From the NCBI GenBank assembly GCA_030640275.1, contig DAOWJR010000031.1, positions 1 to 19,376 of the forward strand: a DNA stretch of 19,376 bases, given 5' to 3'. Origin of the DNA: Actinomycetes bacterium (GTDB taxonomy: Bacteria; Actinomycetota; Humimicrobiia; JAHJRV01). Within the stretch, counting starts at the first letter, position 1. Each line of letters begins with the position of its first letter. The notes beneath the pieces were generated by a model. That model saw only the letters and a program-made list of their open reading frames with translations. It had not been told where the DNA came from and made no database searches. The translations under genes and the position numbers were made by a program. Positions 1-5,881 of this stretch are shown here, piece after piece.

Positions 1-93
1 AATTAAGTCTCCAATCTTTAGATTCAATATTTTTCTAATAGATGAAGGGATAGTTATTTGAAAATTTCTCTGAATTCTCCTTAAAACTGACAT
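1..93 (-). CDS. AbrB/SpoVT-type DNA-binding protein (partial, N-terminus only)
   Basis: The 31 residues visible begin MSVLRRIQRNFQITIPSSIR and continue with a K-I-L-N-L-K-I-G-D stretch. This is the swapped-hairpin AbrB/MazE-like fold signature (Q-I-T-I-P, then R-K-x-L-x-L-x-x-G-D). Proteins with this domain bind DNA as dimers, either as transition-state regulators or as antitoxins that repress their own operon. The ATG at 91-93 is preceded on the minus strand by an AAGGGTG ribosome binding site at 8-nt spacing. The gene leaves the window at base 1, so its C-terminus and any toxin partner cannot be seen. Family assignment is good; antitoxin versus regulator is open. Confidence 0.75.
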   Translation of the reverse strand, partial: MSVLRRIQRNFQITIPSSIRKILNLKIGDLI

Positions 94-473
94 AATAATT
101 CACCCTTTTTCGTAATTTTGTAAATTCGCTATTTTGTAATATTATATAATTTTACTAATATAAAATCAAATTTAATATAAATAATTCATTTAAATCATAT
201 AAATTTCGCAGTTCGGAAACTCCAGATTTTAATCGTGGAGAAGCTGATCTCTCCGATTTTTATGATTGTTCTAATAAAATAGGATTTATATATTTAACAG
301 ATGTACATACTTTTATCCACTCTTTTTGTAAAATATAGATATATTATCTGTATTCTTTTAAGGATAAAATGATTAATATATAAAGATTGTAAAAATTATT
401 GACAAAAATAAAAAAATAGTGTAACTTTAAATCAGATTAAGGGTAACTACTGCGTAGCGGGGGTTACCCACTT
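94..473. other. Gene-free AT-rich stretch with two GC-richer structured islands
   Basis: No convincing gene. It holds a GC-richer island at 204-264 with two adjacent inverted repeats, CTCCA/TGGAG and GGAGA/TCTCC, the second followed by GATTTTTA. It also holds a compact hairpin at 441-469. One plus-strand frame is open from 159 to about 350 without a usable start codon. See the separate findings. Confidence 0.5.
441..469. repeat. GC-rich hairpin next to the 3' end of the DUF3800 gene
   Basis: GGGTAA (441-446) pairs with TTACCC (464-469), and inside it CTAC (447-450) pairs with GTAG (454-457) around a TGC loop, with a CGGGGG bulge on one side. It lies 5 nt past the stop of the minus-strand DUF3800 gene, so it could be that gene's terminator. 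On the minus strand, though, it is followed by TTAATCTGATTT rather than a clear U-run. It could instead be a dispersed palindromic repeat. Confidence 0.45.
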
Positions 474-1211
474 TTATTTCTTAGGCAAAATAATAAGTCC
501 GTATCCTATCAGTCTTCCACAAGAACTCCTACGAAATTTGCTTTTAATGATTTCATAATTTATATAATTTACCTTGTTTAAATACCTTCTTCCTATGGGT
601 GTAACTAACGTGTCTGCTAATTGTAAACCTGCAATATTCTCCTCTTTTTTCTTTATAATAAAACTGTCTATTTTTTCTACGATTTCTTTTGGTCTTAAAA
701 ATCGCGTTCCTCTAATTTTAAAATTTAAAAATGATAATTCCAATTCATTATCCAACTGTTGTCCTCTACTTTCAGCAATAATTACTCCTTTTTCATCTTT
801 TTCTTTTAAGTACATAACAAATCTTTCAATTACTATCTCCAGAGAAAAAATATAGGGATCTAAAGCCAATATCCCATACTTTTTCTTATGTTTTTTCTTA
901 TCTATTATGCACGCAACCAAAATGAAATCCGTATTTTTTATAACATCATTTAAACCTTTGAAAAAATTTTCTCTAAATTTCTTATTAATCATTATCTCAA
1001 ATCCTTTTCGATTTCTAGTATAGTCTACATAATGTAAAATAATATCTTCTGTATTAAATAACTTCCTCTTAAATTCAGATAACCCAGGAGTTAGGATATT
1101 CTTATGGTAGTTATCATCTATTACACAGCCTGCAAGTACAAAAAGAGGATAATTCTTATCAATTATAGTTAAATTGTGATCACCTGACTCATCTAAAAAC
1201 AAAAGCTTCAT
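474..1211 (-). CDS. DUF3800 family protein
   Basis: This 245-residue protein begins with the family hallmark F-L-D-E-S-G-D (Asp7). It has a central A-E-S-R-G (Glu147) and a C-terminal A-G-L-Q-L-A-D (Asp200), the acidic residues that recur in DUF3800. The fold is usually described as RNase H-like, so a metal-dependent nuclease is plausible, but no biochemical function is established. Members are often found in variable or mobile gene neighbourhoods. No signal peptide or membrane segment is seen. The ATG is preceded by an AAAAAGG site. It stands alone: no transposase or recognisable defence gene sits next to it here, and the AbrB-type gene beyond it is 380 bases away. Confidence 0.85.
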   Translation of the reverse strand: MKLLFLDESGDHNLTIIDKNYPLFVLAGCVIDDNYHKNILTPGLSEFKRKLFNTEDIILHYVDYTRNRKGFEIMINKKFRENFFKGLNDVIKNTDFILVACIIDKKKHKKKYGILALDPYIFSLEIVIERFVMYLKEKDEKGVIIAESRGQQLDNELELSFLNFKIRGTRFLRPKEIVEKIDSFIIKKKEENIAGLQLADTLVTPIGRRYLNKVNYINYEIIKSKFRRSSCGRLIGYGLIILPKK

Positions 1212-1556
1212 TATTTACCTTTTTACAACTTAACAAAATATCTATTATATTTTAATATTTTTAGTAATTCTTCACTTTTTTATCTTATCTGGAATAAGCA
1301 AACACTTATTATTCAAATATGGTTATTGTTAAAGAGTTGTATGCTTTGTGAACTTTTTATAAAATATTAACAAGATTTAATATGGTGTAAAAAATTATAT
1401 CAAAACAAAGAGTTAAATTCAAACAAATGTACGTATTAATATATTTTAATTTTTTTAAAATTTGTTTAAAGTAGGTGTATTAGTAAAGATAGAGATAGAA
1501 ACAGGAGTTTTGTAAGAGTAAAAAATAATAGAAATTAATGATTAAAAGATAAAAAA
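1212..1556. other. Intergenic stretch, nothing recognised
   Basis: About 345 bases of strongly AT-rich sequence between the DUF3800 start and the tRNA-Phe 3' end. I found no open frame with a ribosome binding site, no strong hairpin and no repeat. Any DUF3800 promoter must lie here, but I cannot pick one with confidence. Confidence 0.5.
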
Positions 1557-1632
1557 TGGTGGCGAGACCCAGAATTGAACTGGGGACGCATGGATTTTCA
1601 GTCCATCGCTCTACCAACTGAGCTATCTCGCC
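1557..1632 (-). tRNA. tRNA-Phe (GAA)
   Basis: The minus strand folds as a complete cloverleaf: acceptor GGCGAGA/TCTCGCC, D-arm with AGCTCAG, anticodon stem ATGGA/TCCAT with loop CTGAAAA (anticodon GAA), T-arm CCCAG/CTGGG with loop TTCAATT. Discriminator A and CCA are encoded. A TTTTTT run follows directly. It is the last gene of the tRNA cluster in the direction of transcription, about 176 bases beyond tRNA-Asp. Confidence 0.97.
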
Positions 1633-1762
1633 ACTTTTTTATAAAACTGTTTAATTATATGTAGATTAATTAAATTGTATGTGAATTAATTTGATTTATA
1701 AAATATTTTTATATTGTAGTTTTTATATGAAAAAATTAATAATATTAAATTATTAAATCTCG

Positions 1763-1781
1763 TTAGCTCTTAAAGAGCTAA
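1763..1781 (-). terminator. Possible weak terminator between tRNA-Asp and tRNA-Phe
   Basis: A perfect inverted repeat TTAGCTC-TTAAA-GAGCTAA lies downstream of tRNA-Asp. On the minus strand it is followed only by CGAGATTTAATAATTT, so a U-rich tail is poor. It may be a processing or pause hairpin rather than a true terminator. Confidence 0.3.
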
Positions 1782-1808
1782 TTCAGACTTTTTATTAAAG
1801 ATAGTGTA

Positions 1809-1885
1809 TGGCGGGGCTGACGGGATTCGAACCCGCGATCTCTGGCGTGACAGGCCAGTGTCCTAGGCCGCTGAACGACAGCCCC
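1809..1885 (-). tRNA. tRNA-Asp (GTC)
   Basis: Complete cloverleaf on the minus strand: acceptor GGGGCTG/CAGCCCC, anticodon stem CTGGC/GCCAG with loop CTGTCAC (anticodon GTC), T-arm GCGGG/CCCGT with loop TTCGAAT. The discriminator is G, as usual for bacterial tRNA-Asp, and CCA is encoded. It lies 4 nt from tRNA-Val and is surely co-transcribed with it. Confidence 0.97.
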
Positions 1886-1889
1886 TAAA

Positions 1890-1966
1890 TGGTGGGCGAA
1901 GCGGGACTTGAACCTGCGACCTCCTGCTTGTAGGGCAGGCGCTCTTGCCATCTGAGCTATTCGCCC
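1890..1966 (-). tRNA. tRNA-Val (TAC)
   Basis: Minus-strand cloverleaf: acceptor GGGCGAA/TTCGCCC, anticodon stem CCTGC/GCAGG with loop CCTACAA (anticodon TAC), T-loop TTCAAGT, encoded ACCA end. The T-stem reads GCAGG against CCCGC, giving an A-C mismatch at the middle pair (51-63 in standard numbering). All other stems pair. The 5' neighbour is tRNA-Glu after about 136 bases; tRNA-Asp follows after 4 bases. Confidence 0.95.
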
Positions 1967-2102
1967 ACTTTAAATTTTAAAAATCTATCTATCTTTTTGT
2001 ATACAACAAGTTAAATCTACTTTTATATACAGAATTTTTATAAATATAATAATATATTTTAATATACAAAAAATGCAAATCTTAAATACTTCAAAATTAT
2101 TT

Positions 2103-2178
2103 TGGCGCCCCCAGGGGAAATCGAATCCCCGTTTTAGCCTTGAAAGGGCTATGTCCTAGTCCACTAGACGATGGGGGC
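2103..2178 (-). tRNA. tRNA-Glu (TTC)
   Basis: Minus-strand cloverleaf: acceptor GCCCCCA/TGGGGGC, anticodon stem TAGCC/GGCTA with loop CTTTCAA (anticodon TTC), T-arm GGGGA/TCCCC with loop TTCGATT, discriminator G and encoded CCA. Only 4 bases separate it from tRNA-Lys upstream, so the pair forms one transcript. Confidence 0.97.
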
Positions 2179-2182
2179 ACAA

Positions 2183-2259
2183 TGGTGAGCCGTGCAGGGA
2201 TCGAACCTGCGACCCTCAGATTAAAAGTCTGACGCTCTACCTAGCTGAGCTAACGGCTC
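2183..2259 (-). tRNA. tRNA-Lys (TTT)
   Basis: Minus-strand cloverleaf: acceptor GAGCCGT/ACGGCTC, anticodon stem TCAGA/TCTGA with loop CTTTTAA (anticodon TTT), T-arm GCAGG/CCTGC with loop TTCGATC, discriminator A and encoded CCA. It is the first gene of the Lys-Glu-Val-Asp-Phe cluster. Confidence 0.97.
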
Positions 2260-2267
2260 ACAAAATA

Positions 2268-2296
2268 AGTTTAACATCATATATTTTTAGATGCAA
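2268..2296 (-). promoter_or_regulatory. Candidate promoter of the tRNA cluster
   Basis: On the minus strand TTGCAT (2296-2291) and TAAACT (2273-2268) are 17 bases apart, and the -10 ends 8 bases before mature tRNA-Lys. An alternative pair, TTGATA with ATCTAA at 17 bases, sits about 20 bases further upstream. Sequence match only, in an AT-rich background. Confidence 0.3.
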
Positions 2297-2518
2297 TAGG
2301 ATAGTTTATTATCAAGTTTTGAATGTGTCAAATATATTTTTTATTACTACAACAGAATTAACTTACCTGCAAATAAGCACTCTTATGAAATCTGGGATAA
2401 TTTACTAATAATTGTTCATTTAAAATGATTAATTACGTATAAAATAATTAATTATTAGTTGCTCCTCAAATTTAGGTATTTATTTAACAGTTTTTATTAG
2501 TGATTTCAATATAAAATA

Positions 2519-3361
2519 CTATTTTATAAGTGATCTTAATATAGTTAGATTCTCTATATCTTTTTTATAACCACCATCTTTTGGAGTTTCTATTATCATA
2601 GGAATATTTTGAAACCTTTTGTCATTTAAAATAAATCTAAAGGGTTTAAGTCCCAGATATCCCTTTCCTATATGTTGATGTCTATCAATTCTTGATCCCA
2701 AGTCTCCTTTTGAATCATTAAGATGAAAAACTTTTAATCTTTTTATCCCTATAATTTTTTCATATTCGTCAAAAGTTTTTTCATAATCTTTTCTATTTCT
2801 TATTGCATCACCTGCTGAAAAAACATGGCATGTATCAAAGCAAACCCCAATTCTTCTCTTTTTATTAACCAAATTTATGATATCTGCTAATTGTTCAAAT
2901 CTATAACCAATTGAACTTCCCTGACCTGAAGTGGTTTCAAGTAATATAATAATCCTGGAATTATCCTTTGAAATAATCTGATTTAATGCTTTAGCAATTA
3001 ATTTTATTCCCTTTTTTAAACCCGCTCCTTTGTGATAACCTGGATGAAAGATAAAATATTGTATTTTCAATTCTTTAGCCATTTTAAGTTCTTTTATAAA
3101 TGACATTATAGAAAGATTTCTAATTCTTTTATTAGAAGAAGCCAGGTTTATTAAATAAGAGCTGTGGGCTATTACTGGATCGATTTTAGTTTCCCTTTTA
3201 TTAAAAAAAAATTCCTGTATCTCAAAATTTTCAATATCTCTTGCTTTCCACTGGATGTTACTTTTAACAAAAATCTGAATAGTATCACATCCAATATTTT
3301 TTCCTCGAATAAGAGATTCACCAAAACCATCAGCAATTGATATATGTGCACCAAGTAACAT
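2519..3361 (-). CDS. nfo: Endonuclease IV (deoxyribonuclease IV, AP endonuclease)
   Basis: This TIM-barrel enzyme cleaves DNA 5' of abasic sites in base excision repair, using a trinuclear zinc centre. All nine metal ligands known from E. coli Nfo are present at a constant offset of three residues: His66, His106, Glu142, Asp176, His179, His213, Asp226, His228 and Glu258. They lie in motifs such as F-H-P-G, L-L-E-T, F-D-T-C-H, D-R-H-Q-H-I-G and I-I-E-T-P-K. I chose the ATG at 3359-3361, giving 280 residues, because a GGAG site sits 6 nt upstream. A TTG 12 bases further up (3371-3373) would put this site inside the coding region. The gene is alone on its strand here and divergent from the iorA operon. 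Confidence 0.93.
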   Translation of the reverse strand: MLLGAHISIADGFGESLIRGKNIGCDTIQIFVKSNIQWKARDIENFEIQEFFFNKRETKIDPVIAHSSYLINLASSNKRIRNLSIMSFIKELKMAKELKIQYFIFHPGYHKGAGLKKGIKLIAKALNQIISKDNSRIIILLETTSGQGSSIGYRFEQLADIINLVNKKRRIGVCFDTCHVFSAGDAIRNRKDYEKTFDEYEKIIGIKRLKVFHLNDSKGDLGSRIDRHQHIGKGYLGLKPFRFILNDKRFQNIPMIIETPKDGGYKKDIENLTILRSLIK

Positions 3362-3438
3362 CACATTCTCCAAAAATTGATACTATATTTATTGAGTATA
3401 TCAGATATATAATATATCAGATTTCAATAGATCTTTCC

Positions 3439-3467
3439 TTGGTAAAACCTTTTAACATTTATAATAT
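3439..3467 (+). promoter_or_regulatory. Candidate promoter of the iorA-iorB-acd operon
   Basis: TTGGTA (3439-3444) and TAATAT (3462-3467) lie 17 bases apart, leaving an untranslated leader of roughly 100 bases before iorA. A weaker pair, TTGCAT with TATTTA at 17 bases, begins at 3472. Match to the bacterial housekeeping consensus only. Confidence 0.4.
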
Positions 3468-3572
3468 ATAATTGCATCTGGAAATTTTATTAAATATTTA
3501 TTTTCATAGAAACATATAAAAATAGAGATATTTTTAAATATTTAAAAATAATTTATCTTTTAAGGAGAGTAT

Positions 3573-5384
3573 ATGGGTAGAATGGAATTACTTTCGGGAA
3601 ATGAAGCTATTGCAAGGGGAGCTTATGAGAGTGGAGTAGTTATAGCTACAGCATATCCAGGAACTCCAAGTACTGAGATTTTAGAAAATATAAAAATTTA
3701 TGAGGAGATATATTGTCAATGGTCTCCAAATGAAAAGGTAGCATTGGAAGTTGCAATGGGTGCATCTTTTGCAGGGGCTCGAACACTTGTAGCTATGAAG
3801 CATGTGGGAGTTAATGTTGCTGCTGATCCATTTATGACACTTAGTTATACAGGAATAAAGGGAGGATTAGTTTTAGTAAGTGCTGATGATCCTGCTATGC
3901 ATAGCTCTCAAAATGAACAGGATAACAGACATTATGCCAAAATGGCAAAAATACCGATGCTTGAGCCCTCAGATAGTCAGGAAGCGAAAGATTTTATATC
4001 TAAAGCTTTAAAAATTAGTGAAAGGTTTGATACTCCTGTTCTTCTTAGAATTACAACAAGAATCGCACATTCAGAAGGAAGAGTAAAGTTATCTAAAAGA
4101 ATAAAAAATCGTAAAGAATTTAGATTTGAAAAAAACCCGCAAAAGTTTGTAATGATACCAGCATTTGCTAGAAAAAGACATGCATTTGTTGAAGAAAGAT
4201 TGAAAAAAATTAAGAAATATGCTGAAAATTCAGAATTGAACAAAATAGAATTATTTAGTAAAGATATCGGAATTATAACAAGTGGAATCTCATATCAATA
4301 TTCAAAAGAAGTAATACCAGAAGCATCATTCTTAAAGTTAGGAATGAGTTACCCACTCTGTAGAAGGAAGATTTATGATTTTTCAAAAGCAGTGAAAAAG
4401 ATATTCATTGTAGAGGAAGGTGATAGATTTTTAGAAAGTCATATAAGAGCAATGGGAATAGAATTGGAAGCTAAACTTGATGAATTGTTATTAGGTGAAT
4501 TAAATGTGGGAAAAGTTGAATCAATTTTATTAAAGAAGAAATATGTTAAGCCAAAAGAGATTGGAAGAGTAAGCCCACCTAAGATGTGTCCTGGTTGTCC
4601 TCATAGGGGAATATTTTACATCTTAAACAGATTAAAATTTACTGTAACAGGAGATATAGGTTGTTATACATTAGCAGTTTTACCTCCATTAAATTCAATA
4701 GATACCTGTGTATGTATGGGAGCAAGTATAGGAAATGCAATTGGTTTAAGTAAGGTGTTGTCAGAAGAGGATAATAAAAAAGTCGTAGCGGTTATTGGTG
4801 ATTCTACTTTCATTCATTCTGGAATAACTGGTTTAATAGATGCTGTATATAATAATTCTAATATTACAGTTATTATTCTTGATAATGAAACAACTGCTAT
4901 GACAGGTGGGCAGGATCATCCAGGAACAGGAATTACATTAAAGGGTAATAAAATAAAAGCACTTGATTTTAAAAAATTATGCAAAGCTATAGGTGTCTCA
5001 AGTGTTGAGACAGTTGATCCTTACAATCTTGATGAAGTAAAAGCAGCTATTTTAAGAGCAAAGGAAGTCAATGGTGTATCTGTAGTAATTTCAAGAAGAA
5101 AGTGCATTTTAATAGACAAAGAATCAATCAAAAGACCATTAAAAATTGATGAAGAAAAGTGTAAAATTTGTGATATGTGCATTAAATTAGGATGCCCAGC
5201 AATTATTTCAGTTTCTGAGGATGAAACGGGGAGGATAGGGAAAGAGAAAAATATAAAGAAGGATAAAGAGAAAGAAAAAGAAGAGAAATCAAAAGAGGAA
5301 AAAAGACCACCTATAATAGATAAAAATCTATGTACAGGATGTGGACTTTGTGAACAAATTTGTAAATTTGATGCAATAATTTGA
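3573..5384 (+). CDS. iorA: Indolepyruvate:ferredoxin oxidoreductase, alpha subunit
   Basis: IorA is the thiamine-diphosphate and iron-sulfur subunit of the enzyme that oxidatively decarboxylates aryl 2-oxoacids to aryl-acetyl-CoA and reduces ferredoxin. The N-terminal pyrimidine-binding domain shows A-Y-P-G-T-P-S-T-E near residue 30. The conserved C-P-G-C-P-H is near 338. The pyrophosphate-binding motif runs from G-D-S-T-F near 406 to the N-E-T-T-A-M-T-G-G-Q-D-H-P-G block. Two ferredoxin-like cysteine clusters close the protein: C-x2-C-x2-C-x4-C-P near 528 and C-T-G-C-G-L-C-x3-C near 586. Between them is an unusual Lys/Glu-rich run of about 30 residues. The ATG follows an AAGGAG site at 7-nt spacing. 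It is the first gene of a three-gene operon. Confidence is high for the family; exact substrate preference is inferred. Confidence 0.95.
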   Translation: MGRMELLSGNEAIARGAYESGVVIATAYPGTPSTEILENIKIYEEIYCQWSPNEKVALEVAMGASFAGARTLVAMKHVGVNVAADPFMTLSYTGIKGGLVLVSADDPAMHSSQNEQDNRHYAKMAKIPMLEPSDSQEAKDFISKALKISERFDTPVLLRITTRIAHSEGRVKLSKRIKNRKEFRFEKNPQKFVMIPAFARKRHAFVEERLKKIKKYAENSELNKIELFSKDIGIITSGISYQYSKEVIPEASFLKLGMSYPLCRRKIYDFSKAVKKIFIVEEGDRFLESHIRAMGIELEAKLDELLLGELNVGKVESILLKKKYVKPKEIGRVSPPKMCPGCPHRGIFYILNRLKFTVTGDIGCYTLAVLPPLNSIDTCVCMGASIGNAIGLSKVLSEEDNKKVVAVIGDSTFIHSGITGLIDAVYNNSNITVIILDNETTAMTGGQDHPGTGITLKGNKIKALDFKKLCKAIGVSSVETVDPYNLDEVKAAILRAKEVNGVSVVISRRKCILIDKESIKRPLKIDEEKCKICDMCIKLGCPAIISVSEDETGRIGKEKNIKKDKEKEKEEKSKEEKRPPIIDKNLCTGCGLCEQICKFDAII

Positions 5385-5395
5385 AGGAAAAGATA

Positions 5396-5881
5396 ATGAA
5401 AAAAGTTAATAATATTTTAATAGTGGGGTTAGGTGGGCAAGGAGTACTTCTTGCATCAGATGTAATATCTATGGCAGCTTTTAAATCAGGATATGATATT
5501 AAAAAAAGTGAAGTTCACGGCATGTCCCAGAGGGGTGGTAGTGTGACAACTCACATCAGATTTGGTTCAAAAATTTATTCTCCTTTAATCAAAAGAGGTA
5601 AGGCCGATTTTATAGTGGCTTTAAAGAATAGTGAAATAGAGAGAGTGAAGGATTTTCTCTCAAGTGATGGAAAGATGATAGGTGTCCCAGAAGGATTTCT
5701 TAATAAATTAGAAAATAAAAAAACACTAAATATTGCCATGATTGGAATTTTATCTAAATATTTAAACATCTCTTCTAAAATATGGGAAAAAGTCATAAAG
5801 GAAACGGTACCTTCAAAATTTCAACAATTAAACCTTGAAGCTTTTGAAATAGGAAGAGAAGGAGAATTTTTTATTGGATAA
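5396..5881 (+). CDS. iorB: Indolepyruvate:ferredoxin oxidoreductase, beta subunit (short form)
   Basis: IorB is the gamma-type POR domain that pairs with IorA. It has the opening G-L-G-G-Q-G-V (residues 11-17) and the hallmark S-E-V-H-G-M-S-Q-R-G-G-S-V, followed by the C-terminal G-I-L-S-K-Y-L and F-E-I-G-R segments. I place the start at the ATG at 5396, 11 nt after the iorA stop, because an AAGGAAA site lies between. A TTG at 5381 is in frame but overlaps iorA and lacks a better site. The protein is 161 residues, shorter than the roughly 190-210 usual for IorB. The shortening falls in the middle, between D-G-K-M-I and N-I-A-M-I-G, not at an end, so it looks like a compact variant rather than a broken gene. 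The acd gene overlaps its 3' end by 8 bases. Confidence 0.92.
   Translation: MKKVNNILIVGLGGQGVLLASDVISMAAFKSGYDIKKSEVHGMSQRGGSVTTHIRFGSKIYSPLIKRGKADFIVALKNSEIERVKDFLSSDGKMIGVPEGFLNKLENKKTLNIAMIGILSKYLNISSKIWEKVIKETVPSKFQQLNLEAFEIGREGEFFIG

Noticed and set aside
574..855. 93-codon plus-strand frame opposite the DUF3800 gene
   Set aside because: It is Ser/Phe/Ile-rich, has no ribosome binding site, and lies entirely antisense to a well-supported gene.
3359..3373. TTG start at 3371-3373 for nfo (four extra residues)
   Set aside because: The ribosome binding site GGAG lies inside this extension, 6 nt before the ATG at 3361, and the nine metal ligands then match E. coli at a constant offset.
5381..5396. 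TTG start at 5381 for iorB overlapping the iorA stop
   Set aside because: The AAGGAAA site after the iorA stop serves the ATG at 5396, which also gives the usual N-terminus.
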